Source: Kaiparowitsia implicata GSE-PSE-MK54-09C
GTDB taxonomy: Bacteria; Cyanobacteriota; Cyanobacteriia; Elainellales; Elainellaceae
Assembly: GCA_019359435.1 (NCBI GenBank)
Contig: JAHHHI010000062.1
Coordinates: 62,001-126,000, forward strand
Direction of reading: 5' to 3'
DNA: 64,000 bases
Below, piece after piece: positions 50,034 to 59,176 of the stretch. Below the pieces are notes generated by a model that made no database searches, was not told the DNA's origin, and saw only the letters and a list, made by a program, of their open reading frames with translations. Numbering within the stretch: the first letter of the stretch is position 1; each line of letters starts with the position of its first letter. A program made the translations under genes and the position numbers.

Positions 50034-51756
50034 AGGGCGTGGTCTCGGGCAGCTGTCTGAGCTGCGTGGCCTGCTCAAACGCATAGGCAAAGCCCAAAAG
50101 TTTGGGCTCACTGTAGGCCTCGGCCATAAACGACAGGCCAACCGGGAGGGCATGGGCCGTAAATCCCATCGGCACAGTGATATCGGGGAAGCCAGCAATA
50201 TTGGCTAGGTATTCAGCCGTATAGGGATCATCCGCTGTGCAGGTATAGGTCGGGTCATCTGCCGTAAACACAGGGTGGCCGGGCAAGACATGGTTGGATA
50301 CAGAATGGCCTCTATCTCCGCATCCGCCATCATGTTGAGGATCGCGGTTCGTACGGCTGGAATTTGGTTTTGGGCTGTGTATAGATACCCCGTATCTGCC
50401 AGACCCAGGCTTTCTTCCGCCTCGATTAATCCAGAAATTCGCCCTGGATTCGCGGGCGTTTCTGATTCTGCGACCTCTGGAGCCGTGAGGATTGTGATGA
50501 GGTCGCTCAAGGTTTTAGCCATGCCATTGACTAGGGACGAGAGATAGGCCTCGATCTGGGGCTTGAACTCAGCCGTCACGGCAGGCCCCATCACCCCCCA
50601 CGTTGACTGCAAGTTCTCTGGGATCGTGATATCCACGACCGTTGCCCCCAATTGCTCTAGCGTGGCGATCGCCTCTTCCATCCGGGCATCCACATCGGGA
50701 TGATGCCCCATAAACTCGCGAGCAATGCCAATGCGAGCACCTGCGAGCGCATCAACATCCAGAGATGTAGTGTAGTCGGTCTGGTATTGACCGCTGCTTT
50801 CTAGCGTGCGGGGGTCGTCGTCATCCACACCTGTCATAAACCCGAGGGCGATCGCCGCATCGGTCACCGTGCGCGCGAGGGGGTCACCCACATCAAACGA
50901 CAACGTCAGCGGAACAATGCCACTGCGACTGGTGAGCCCTAGCGTCGGCTTGATGCCGACCAGCCCCGTCACGGCTGCCGGGCCACGAATTGACCCCGCC
51001 GTATCCGTGCCGGTGCCAAATACGCCAACGTTAGCGGCGATCGCCGCTGCTGTGCCGCTGCTTGAACCAGACGCATCTCGGCTAAGGCGATAGGGGGTTG
51101 AGCGTTAGCCCGCCTAGGGAGCTATAGCCCAGCCGACCATAGGACAGGGCAAACTCGCTCATATTGGCCTTGCCCAAAACAATCGCCCCTGCCTCTCGCA
51201 ACTGCCGCACCACAAAGGCATCCGCTGGCGAAATCGATCCTTCTAACGCCACAGAGCCTGCCGTCGTGGGCAAGTCAGCGGTGTTGTAGTTGTCTTTGAG
51301 AATAATCGGAATGCCATGCAAAACGCTGCGCGGGCCGCTCATCTGCCGCTCCTGATCTAGCGCTTGAGCCTGGGCGATCGCCTCTGGGTTAATTGTAATT
51401 AGTGAATTAATCGCTGGCCCCTGTTGATCGTAGGCGTCAATGCGATCGAGATAGAACTGCACTAACTGCTCAGACGTGAGCGTGCCCGCCTCAAACGCCT
51501 CGTTCAAATCGGGGATCGTGGCTTCTATCACTTGCATGCTAGATAGCAGAGCAATGTCGCCTGCCTCTGCACTAACCGGATCTGCACCCACGGCCTCTGC
51601 ACTCACAGCTTCTGCGCCCAGAATATCTGCACACACAGCTGCCGTCAGCCCAGCCCAGCCAGCCCAATGTTGAGGCCGCGAGGGTTGCCACGACAGGGGC
51701 AATTCTTCTCGAGACGGTGACGCCAAACCTTCGCTCAACGCTGCCTTTTTTAGCAT
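50032..51756 (-). pseudogene. amidase (amidase signature family), two frameshifts
   Basis: An amidase-signature enzyme gene in three pieces. Piece 1 (51756 to 51082) has the catalytic-lysine motif HGIPIILKDNYNT. Piece 2, in another frame, carries the SGSSSGTAAA and GTDTAGSIRGPAAV serine motifs and runs to 50205. Piece 3 (from about 50286 to 50032) returns to the first frame with NIAGFPDITVPMGF and the normal C-terminus. The first break fits one extra base in a G5 run (51093-51097): the expected NPYRLSRDASG reads on only after removing it. The second fits one lost base near 50278-50284. The Ser-Ser-Lys triad is split, so no active enzyme is expected unless these are sequencing errors. Confidence 0.87.
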
Positions 51757-52024
51757 CTTAAGGTTTTAGGTAAGCAAGGATTAGAACGAGTTTGGAGCCA
51801 GCGACGGCACCACACTGAGGTTGATATAGGCATAAGCAGGGAACCTGGGTCAATACCTCGCCACCCTACCCCGCAGGTTCCCTGCAAACCGTTGTTACAA
51901 ATACCTCAGAGCAGACTCCACCCATAAACCTCTATCAAACTCAAAATTCTTTGGCATGACCCAACAGATCGGGTAATCTGATAGCTCAGTCAAGCCCTCC
52001 CCTCATACCCTACAAGGATCACCC

Positions 52025-53623
52025 GTGACGATTGACCCGCTAACAACATATCCCTACGCCTCAGGGCGACGGGTGGTAATGGGCACGCGGGGCGCAGTGG
52101 CGACCAGCCAGCCTTTGGCTGTTACTGCTGGCGCTGAAATGCTGTGGGCGGGGGGCAATGCGGTGGATGCGGCACTGGCAATGGCGATCGCCCTAACGGT
52201 CGTCGAGCCCACCTCTAACGGCATCGGATCAGACGCCTTTGCCCTAGTGTGGGATGGGGCGCTGCACGGGCTAAACGGATCGGGCAAAAGCCCGCAGCAA
52301 CTGCCCCTCAGCGTATTTGCAAATCAATCAAAAATGCCCCTGTATGGCTGGCAGCCGATCACGGTATCGGGGGCCGTATCGAGCTGGCGTGCCCTATGGC
52401 AGCGGTGGGGCACACTGCCCTTTGAGCAATTATTTGAACCGGCGATTCGCTATGCTCGCGATGGCTTTCCCGTCTCGCCAGAAACCGCCCGCGCTTGGAA
52501 ACGGGCAGAGGCGCTGTTTTTGCCGTTGCAAGGGCAAGAATTTGAGGCTTTTCAGGCGGTGTTTTTCCCAAATGGGCGATCGCCCCGCGCGGGCGAAAGC
52601 TGGGGCAGCGAGGCCCATGCCAAAACCCTGACAGAGCTGGCCAATTCGGGCGGTGACAGTTTTTATCAGGGGGCGATCGCCCAGCGTATTGCAGATTTTG
52701 CCGCAGCCACAGGCGGACACCTTACCTCAGCAGACTATGCGGCGCATCAGTCCGAGTGGGTGGCCCCCATCAGTACGGATTATCGGGGGCTAACCGTATG
52801 GGAACTGCCGCCCAACGGGCAGGGTATCGCGGCGCTGATGGCTCTAAATATTTTGGAGGGAGTAGAGCTAGGTCGCTATCCGCGAGACTCGGTTGAGAGC
52901 ATCCACTGGCAGATCGAAGCAATGAAGCTGGCCTTTGCCGATGTCTATCACCATGTGGCCGACCCGCAGCATCTGCAAGTATCGGTGGCGGAGATGCTTG
53001 ATAAAGGCTATGCGAGCGATCGCCGCGCCCTGATTAGCGATACGGCAATTCCGTTGGCAAACCCCGGCCTGCCACGCGGCGGCACTGTATATCTTGCCAC
53101 AGCTGATGCCGACCTGATGGTGTCCTTCATTCAGTCCAATTACGAAGGGTTTGGCAGCGGCGTCTTGGTTCCGGGGACGGGCATTGCGCTGCACAATCGC
53201 GGCGCTGGGTTTGTACTAGACGACGGTCACCCAAACCAATACGCTCCGGGGAAGCGCCCGTTTCACACCATTATTCCCGGCTTTTTGAGTCGAGAGGGGC
53301 AGCCCCTTGGCCCCTTTGGCGTGATGGGCGCGCCGATGCAGCCCCAGGGGCATGTGCAGGTCGTGGTGAATCTGGTGGACTATGGCATGAATCCCCAAGC
53401 GGCGCTGGATGCACCTCGCTGGCGGTTTTTGGAAGGAAACCAAGTGCTGCTAGAGCAGTCGATGCCCCGCGCCGTAACCAGCGGGTTGGGCGATCGCGCC
53501 CACTCGGTGCAGGTAAGCGGCGGGGTGCAGTTTTTTGGCAAAGGTCAGATCATCCTTAAGCACGGCAGTGCGCTCATTGCCGCCTCAGAACCCAGAGCGG
53601 ACGGTCTGGCGATCGCCCTTTAG
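52025..53623 (+). CDS. gamma-glutamyltransferase-like Ntn hydrolase
   Basis: A 532-residue member of the gamma-glutamyltransferase family. RGAVATSQPLAVTAGAEML and GGNAVDAALAMAIALTVVEP are typical of the large chain; the autocleavage/nucleophile threonine is expected in PRGGTVYLATADADLM, followed by QSNYEGFGSGVL and GFVLDDGHPNQYAPGKRPFH. No signal peptide is seen and the start is GTG, suggesting a cytosolic enzyme, unlike classical periplasmic GGT. Glutathione versus other amide substrates cannot be decided. Confidence 0.87.
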   Translation: MTIDPLTTYPYASGRRVVMGTRGAVATSQPLAVTAGAEMLWAGGNAVDAALAMAIALTVVEPTSNGIGSDAFALVWDGALHGLNGSGKSPQQLPLSVFANQSKMPLYGWQPITVSGAVSSWRALWQRWGTLPFEQLFEPAIRYARDGFPVSPETARAWKRAEALFLPLQGQEFEAFQAVFFPNGRSPRAGESWGSEAHAKTLTELANSGGDSFYQGAIAQRIADFAAATGGHLTSADYAAHQSEWVAPISTDYRGLTVWELPPNGQGIAALMALNILEGVELGRYPRDSVESIHWQIEAMKLAFADVYHHVADPQHLQVSVAEMLDKGYASDRRALISDTAIPLANPGLPRGGTVYLATADADLMVSFIQSNYEGFGSGVLVPGTGIALHNRGAGFVLDDGHPNQYAPGKRPFHTIIPGFLSREGQPLGPFGVMGAPMQPQGHVQVVVNLVDYGMNPQAALDAPRWRFLEGNQVLLEQSMPRAVTSGLGDRAHSVQVSGGVQFFGKGQIILKHGSALIAASEPRADGLAIAL

Positions 53624-53661
53624 TCGGTTCAGCACAGGGTGAATTCAGCACCTAGCGCGTA

Positions 53662-53754
53662 ATATCAAGTCCGGTCAATTAACCTAAGAATCCTAAGCCG
53701 CCAACCCTTGTCCATCCTGAGTTCATAGTGAGGTCGATAAAGCAGACTTGATAT
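53662..53754. repeat. MITE-like element with 10-bp inverted ends
   Basis: ATATCAAGTC (53662-53671) and GACTTGATAT (53745-53754) are exact inverted repeats bounding 93 bp in the spacer between two convergent genes. Size and ends suggest a small non-autonomous insertion; a transcription end structure is the alternative. Confidence 0.45.
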
Positions 53755-53789
53755 AAACCGTCAAGCATGGGGCATGTTAACCCATCGGC

Positions 53790-55877
53790 TTACTGAGGGA
53801 GCTTCCAGAGACGCACGTTAGTATAGCCGCGCCCGGTCGCCAAATAGCGCCAGTCTGCCTGCACGGAGACGTGATCCAGCGGCAACAGCCGCTCTGCACT
53901 GGTATAGGTGGCGATCGCCCGTTCATCCACCAAATCCCACTGAATGAGCTTGCCATCAGAATCACTGCTGAGCAGGCGTCGCCCATCACCGGATATCATC
54001 AGCGAGTTGACAAAGCCCGAGTGCTTTTCCAACGTTTGCTGAAGCGTGCCATCCGCTGTACTCCACACTCGAATGGTGCGGTCTGTGCCGCTCGCAATGA
54101 CGCTAGCGCCATCGGGGCTATACACCAGCGCATTGAGCGCGCCGCTAAAGCCACTCAGAGTTTGCAGCGGTTCCCCTGTTTCGTAGTTCCAGATCACAAT
54201 TTCGGAGCCTGTGCCTGCGGCAGCCACCTGAGGAGCCACCGGGTTGAGGGCGATCGCATTGATAAGTCCATCGTGATCCGTCAGAGTTCGGAGCGATTCT
54301 CCCGTGTCAACATCCCAGACCCGCACAGTGCGATCGGCACTGCCGCTAATCACCAACCTGTTGGGGCTAAATCTCACAGCGTTGATGGGGCTGGTATGCC
54401 CCTGCAACTGTTGCAGTTGTTCCCCCGTCTCCATGTCCCACACGCGAACCGTCGTATCGGCGCTGCCGCTAGCCAGCAACCTCCCATCACCGCTCAGCTC
54501 TAGCGTATTGACATAGCTGCTGTGCCCCCGCATCTGCTGCACCGGTTCCCCAGTAGCCCGATCCCACACGAGGATGGTGGTGTCTGCGCCAGCGCTGATG
54601 ATTGCCTGACTATTGGCGGTAAAAATTACAGTATTAATGGGGGCAGTATGGCCGACTAGCTCAGCCTCTACTGACAACTGCTGCTCATCAGATGGCAGAG
54701 ATGATACAGCCGCGAGGGGTGGGGTAACCGCTTGCTGGCGGGTGTGGAACACCAGCCAGCCGCCCCAGCCAGCCAGCCCCACCAGCACGGCAGCCCCTAC
54801 CCAAAGACGGCGATCGCCCCTCCATCGCCCTGTCACCAGAGATCCCTTAAGCAGACTGGTTGAGCCCTGCACCATCGTTTCCGCCCCGCCCGTGGGTGAG
54901 GGCAGCGACATCTCTCGGGTCGTAGGCAAGCCCCCCGTGGGCATGCCCGACGCACCAATTCCCTGCTGGCGCAGAGACGTCAGCATCGCCAAAATTTCTT
55001 GGGTACTTTTAGGCCGCCCTGAGGCTTTGGGCGCAATTAGCTGATCAATGAACTCAGCAAACGGGGCCGACACATGGGGCGCAAATCGCCGCCAGTTGTA
55101 GGAATCGTTCAACGAATCGTAAATTTCGGGATCAGTCGGCTGTCGCCCCGTCAGCAGAAAAATGAAGGTCCACCCCAGCGCATAAAAGTCCGACTGGGGC
55201 ACGGCTAAGCCCTTTTCTTGCTCAGGCGGGGTATAGCCTGCAGAGCTAATGCGTGTCATCCCCTGCGAGCCGCCGAGTTGGTTGAGATACGTCTCAGTCA
55301 TTTCACGGGCTGCACCGAAATCCACGAGCACCACTTGCCCACCCGAGCGCAGCATAATATTCTCTGGCTTAATATCGCGGTGAAAGTAGTTGCGCTGATG
55401 CACCAAATTCAGAACTTGAACGACCTGCTCTAGCCATTTCATCGCTTGAGATTCGCTGATGGGATGGTTGCCCTGCTGGCGCATCCATTCCTTCAGATTG
55501 GGGCCGTCTATTTTTTCCATCACCAAGCAGTGCATCGGCTCAGAGCCATTGCGGGGATAGAACTTGAAATAGCCGTCTGGCTCAACGTGGGGAACCCCCG
55601 AGCTTTGCAGTTGGCTCAGCACTTGGGCTTCTTGCTCAAACAACTGCACCGCCTTAGGGTTGTGGTTGTGCACTTCTTTCAGCACTTTAAGAATTTTGGG
55701 AATGCTGCGCTCATAGGCTTCATACACTTGCCCAAAGCCGCTGCGTTTATTGAGCACGCGCATCACTCGGTATCGCTCCTGCAGCAGCAGATCCGAGCCG
55801 CAGCTTTGACAGTAGCGACTGCCATCGTTGGACGGGTGATCGGGTTGGGGACAGGCAGTGTTAATGCAAAGGCTCAT
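53790..55877 (-). CDS. serine/threonine protein kinase with WD40 repeats
   Basis: A 695-residue Hanks-type kinase. A zinc-ribbon start (Cys4, Cys9, Cys23, Cys26) precedes the kinase domain at about 36-310, with Lys64, HRDIKPEN at 166-173 and DFG at 186-188 intact. The glycine loop is present in degenerate form (NKRSGFGQVYEA). A single membrane helix (LWVGAAVLVGLAGWGGWLVF) at about 357-376 is followed by seven WD40 repeats to the C-terminus, which should sit on the outer side. Targets unknown; 270 bp downstream of the FHA-cyclase gene on the same strand. Confidence 0.94.
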   Translation of the reverse strand: MSLCINTACPQPDHPSNDGSRYCQSCGSDLLLQERYRVMRVLNKRSGFGQVYEAYERSIPKILKVLKEVHNHNPKAVQLFEQEAQVLSQLQSSGVPHVEPDGYFKFYPRNGSEPMHCLVMEKIDGPNLKEWMRQQGNHPISESQAMKWLEQVVQVLNLVHQRNYFHRDIKPENIMLRSGGQVVLVDFGAAREMTETYLNQLGGSQGMTRISSAGYTPPEQEKGLAVPQSDFYALGWTFIFLLTGRQPTDPEIYDSLNDSYNWRRFAPHVSAPFAEFIDQLIAPKASGRPKSTQEILAMLTSLRQQGIGASGMPTGGLPTTREMSLPSPTGGAETMVQGSTSLLKGSLVTGRWRGDRRLWVGAAVLVGLAGWGGWLVFHTRQQAVTPPLAAVSSLPSDEQQLSVEAELVGHTAPINTVIFTANSQAIISAGADTTILVWDRATGEPVQQMRGHSSYVNTLELSGDGRLLASGSADTTVRVWDMETGEQLQQLQGHTSPINAVRFSPNRLVISGSADRTVRVWDVDTGESLRTLTDHDGLINAIALNPVAPQVAAAGTGSEIVIWNYETGEPLQTLSGFSGALNALVYSPDGASVIASGTDRTIRVWSTADGTLQQTLEKHSGFVNSLMISGDGRRLLSSDSDGKLIQWDLVDERAIATYTSAERLLPLDHVSVQADWRYLATGRGYTNVRLWKLPQ

Positions 55878-56147
55878 AGTAGATAGTCATCGGCTCCCTG
55901 AATACCTGGGCAATCTTCTCTGGCCTTGTCTCGAAGAGGATGTGGAGCAAGCGGTCGATAGCCTCTCGCTGCATCGGATACGACAGGCATGCTGCCTCAA
56001 GAGAAAATTAGACCTGGGCATTATCAGCATACCCTCTCCCCATGGGGAGAGACGAAGGGCAATGCAGCTCAGGGAAGCTGTGGACACCAAATAAATGCCT
56101 GCCGTCCTGCGTTAGCGCTTTGGGTGCACCGCTGGAGCAAGCCGCGG

Positions 56148-57140
56148 TTAGCGCGGTACGCTGATCTGCAAAAAGGTATCAAGATCTGAAAACGACCCGG
56201 CGTAGGTCACTGTTGGGGTATCGTACCCCTTTAAATTGACGGCGTGCTGCTGAAATAGATTGGCGTTAGAGATAGATTCGACCAAATATCCATAGGTAGA
56301 CTCGCCCAACGCAACATCCCTGCCGATTTGCTTTGTGGCAGATTCCAACCGAAACGCCGCATTCACCGTGTCGCCCAAGGCGGTATAGTCTGGGCGATCG
56401 CCCGTTCCCGTATTGCCCACCATGGCGTAGCCCGTATTCAGCCCTGCCCCCACCCGCAGCGGAAACGGCAGCGGATAGCGCTCATGCAGGCGGCTCGTCA
56501 TTTTGTGAAGCGCGCTCAGTGCTTGGGCAATGCGAACCATCTCGTCATGGCTTACCCCCTGGGGCCCATGAATCCACACCGCCATAATGGCATCGCCAAT
56601 ATACTTATCGACCCAACTGCCATACTCGCGGATGATATCTCCGGCGCAGCGAAACCAAGTGCCAATCGCCTCTGACAGAATCTTCTCATCGATCTGCCGA
56701 GTCATCACGGTAAAGTCGCGAATATCGACCACCAATACCGAAATCAAGCGGCGCACGTGTAGCGTTGCGGTGGCCGTAAATTCTTGAGAGTCGATGCCGA
56801 GGGACGAGTCGCTTGGATGTGATGCAAAATCTGGAGAGAAGAAATCCAGCTCGGTTTGCCCAAAGGTCAGGTGATCGCCATTGTGCAGAGTAACCGGAAC
56901 GCTGACTCGCCGCCCATTAACAAAGGAACCATTGCGGCTGCCTAGGTCAATTAAATAAAACTCTCCGGTCTCCATCCGTTGCAGCATTGCATGGTTGCGC
57001 GAGATCCAGCGATCGGGCAGCACGAAGTTGTTGTCATCCCCCCGACCCACCGTCCAACAGTTGCTGTTCGTGAGCGAGAGATAACGACTGCCAGAATCGG
57101 TGCGTAAGACCAAATGAGGAACAGGCTGGGGTGCAGTCAC
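56148..57140 (-). CDS. adenylate/guanylate cyclase with FHA domain
   Basis: A 330-residue soluble class III nucleotidyl cyclase. The FHA domain spans about 22-95 (WTVGRGDDNNFVLPDRWISR and LGSRNGSFVNGRRV), with the phosphothreonine-binding Arg33 and Ser47 in place. The cyclase domain spans about 130-310, with metal aspartates Asp139 (VVDIRDFT) and Asp183 (YIGDAIMAVW). Nucleotide specificity is not decided from sequence. The FHA domain could read phosphorylation by the neighbouring Ser/Thr kinase. Confidence 0.93.
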   Translation of the reverse strand: MTAPQPVPHLVLRTDSGSRYLSLTNSNCWTVGRGDDNNFVLPDRWISRNHAMLQRMETGEFYLIDLGSRNGSFVNGRRVSVPVTLHNGDHLTFGQTELDFFSPDFASHPSDSSLGIDSQEFTATATLHVRRLISVLVVDIRDFTVMTRQIDEKILSEAIGTWFRCAGDIIREYGSWVDKYIGDAIMAVWIHGPQGVSHDEMVRIAQALSALHKMTSRLHERYPLPFPLRVGAGLNTGYAMVGNTGTGDRPDYTALGDTVNAAFRLESATKQIGRDVALGESTYGYLVESISNANLFQQHAVNLKGYDTPTVTYAGSFSDLDTFLQISVPR

Positions 57141-57379
57141 TGCGAACCAAGAACCGCTAATATTTCTGAGGAAGCCATTTTAAGATACACCTAAGCAGTG
57201 GCAGCAACAGGTCAACGTGCGCTTAAGGCCCAAGCTACGTTAGAACAGCACCATGCCGAAGCTCGAGGCCAAGAAGAGCCCTTACTAAGAACAATGGGCT
57301 ATGCCTAACCGCTCAACTGGCGCATTAATCGCCTTGAAAGCGTTCAACCTGCCTCAGAACATCCGAATCATAGCCTACT

Positions 57380-58153
57380 CTAGGCTGCCGCCGCCGCTAG
57401 CCAAAACAGGCCATCTACCAGGATCGTACTGAGCACTGCTCCGCTAAAGGCCCACCAATGCAATTGCTGAGAACGCAACGGAACTAGACCTACCAAAAGT
57501 AATATACCCAGCAATGCTACTGCGCAACCAATTCCCCAAGAGGTTTGCATATGCACTAGGGCGCTATGAAGGATAGAGCGCGCTTCTACCAAATCAGCCA
57601 GAACAACCTGCCGCCAAAATGGAATGAGCCGCACCGCATAGAAGTAAACATCGGTAATGGCAGTTCCAAACAGTGACCCTAGATAAAACCAATTGCCCAG
57701 TTTGCCCTGCTGGCGCGTTAGGGCATAGATTGCAAAAGGCAACCCAATCGCTTCAACCGGTAGATGCACTAAAGGTTCCCACCGGAGCCAGCCCCAGTAT
57801 ACTGACCCCGCTAGCCATGTCCAGTTAAACCCCATCATTAGATCACCCCAACGCTGAAATCGGGGAGAACGTTCGAGCCGTTGGGCGATCGCAACCAACA
57901 AGGGCGTAATCGCTAGACTAACCCACGGCAACACCCGCACCAAGGGCGCTTGCACCAGTACAGGAATCGCAATTAAGAAGATGGCACCTGCAAAAATTAA
58001 AAGCCTTTCATTCAGAGAATTTTGAATAACCTCAGATGCAAGTGACTTAGTAGCATCCTGTTGAGGGCGCGTTATGTCAACAGAAGCGCCCTCCAAATGG
58101 GCTGGAGGGGCATTCAGTGCTGATCTATTGGACGGGACGGTGTAGAAAATCAA
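57380..58153 (-). CDS. DUF3120 membrane protein
   Basis: A 257-residue integral membrane protein of the cyanobacterial DUF3120 family, with about six or seven helices (LLIFAGAIFLIAIPVLVQA, WVSLAITPLLVAIAQ, FNWTWLAGSVYWGWL and others). PVEAIGLPFAIYALTRQQGK and YLGSLFGTAITDVYFY are the most conserved-looking parts. Function unknown. A possible later start (about residue 25) would remove the polar N-terminal lead. Confidence 0.82.
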   Translation of the reverse strand: MIFYTVPSNRSALNAPPAHLEGASVDITRPQQDATKSLASEVIQNSLNERLLIFAGAIFLIAIPVLVQAPLVRVLPWVSLAITPLLVAIAQRLERSPRFQRWGDLMMGFNWTWLAGSVYWGWLRWEPLVHLPVEAIGLPFAIYALTRQQGKLGNWFYLGSLFGTAITDVYFYAVRLIPFWRQVVLADLVEARSILHSALVHMQTSWGIGCAVALLGILLLVGLVPLRSQQLHWWAFSGAVLSTILVDGLFWLAAAAA

Positions 58154-58485
58154 GTGCTTGTATGAGGCTGAGTTAATGATTCTTATTTAGTTAACTTAAT
58201 TTAACACTAGTTCGTGTTTCCTTACAATACATCCTCCCTGGGGGGATATCTCATTCATTATCGAGCATTCCACCTAAAATGTGTAAACCGTACTCAATAG
58301 AGCAGAGTGGGTCAGGTCTCTAGGGTTTTGAGATTAGCTTTGTTCTCTCGGGAAGGCTGGCGTTGGGATCAGGCATCAGTTGAGCCTGCCTTCAATCCCC
58401 AACCATCCTGCAATTTGAGCGCTCTTCTCGTCAGACAATCGGCGTAGAATCGATGCGTATGGCGTTTTCTATTGCAAGGCAGGCT
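58154..58485. other. divergent spacer
   Basis: About 330 bp between divergent genes, AT-rich near 58190-58230. It probably carries both promoters. No repeat or RNA was recognised. Confidence 0.45.
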
Positions 58486-58809
58486 ATGAAACCATCGCTA
58501 ACCCATAACGTATTCAAGCGCTTGCTCGGGCATCCCAAGTATCGATGGGTGATTATTTTGGGTGCGATCGCCTACCTCATTAGCCCCATTGATATTTCGC
58601 CGGATGTGTTTCCGGTGCTGGGGTGGATTGATGATGGGGTATTAGCAACCATCGTGGTGACTGGGCTGACGCAGGTGTTGCTAGAACGCCGCCAGGCCAT
58701 GAAAGCAGAGCGGCTAACGAAATCTGCTGCCGGAGAGGCAGAACAGACGGAGAAGCCCGCTGTCGCTGAGGGGAGCACGGGTGATGGGCAACGTGAGGAG
58801 CAGGTCTAG
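58486..58809 (+). CDS. YkvA family (DUF1232) protein
   Basis: A 107-residue protein with the DUF1232 motif YRWVIILGAIAYLISPIDIS followed by PDVFPVLGWIDDG. It has one or two membrane helices and a polar tail. The ATG at 58486 follows AAGGCAGG and matches the family start (MKPSLTHNVFKRLL); an ATG at 58453 is eleven codons longer without a ribosome site. Function unknown. Confidence 0.82.
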   Translation: MKPSLTHNVFKRLLGHPKYRWVIILGAIAYLISPIDISPDVFPVLGWIDDGVLATIVVTGLTQVLLERRQAMKAERLTKSAAGEAEQTEKPAVAEGSTGDGQREEQV

Positions 58810-59176
58810 TATCGGTGCTGCAGCAGGGTCTGAACCGGTGGGTGCGATCGCCCCCGAATGTGACTGCCGTCTAAAGTTCGAGTTCAGCCACCGCTTAGAA
58901 TAGAGAAATGGATGGGTGGAATAGTGGGATGGGGGCGATCGCTCCTTCGCTCCTCCTTCTTCCAACATCACGTTAACGACCAATCCTCCAGCGTTCGTAT
59001 ATATATCCCGATATCCCGTTTATTCCGTTCCATTCAAGCGGCCTTTTATTCAAAGGGAAAACTTCAAAGGGAAAACCCTCTTAACGCTCAGCTATTGCAA
59101 TAACGGCGACTGGGTGTGAATGGTGCGCATAAGTATAGTCGGAACCTAACTGGATCAGCCCTCGCATGAGACTTGC
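58810..59176. other. spacer upstream of mnmG
   Basis: About 370 bp with no gene. It contains an exact 14-bp doublet (59049-59076) and several AT-rich runs; the promoter of mnmG should lie here. Confidence 0.5.
59049..59076. repeat. 14-bp exact tandem doublet
   Basis: TTCAAAGGGAAAAC occurs at 59049-59062 and 59063-59076, head to tail, about 100 bp upstream of mnmG. Confidence 0.8.

Noticed and set aside
54304-54516. Forward reading frames over the WD40 part of the kinase
   Set aside because: They are repeat-driven antisense shadows of the WD40 codons.
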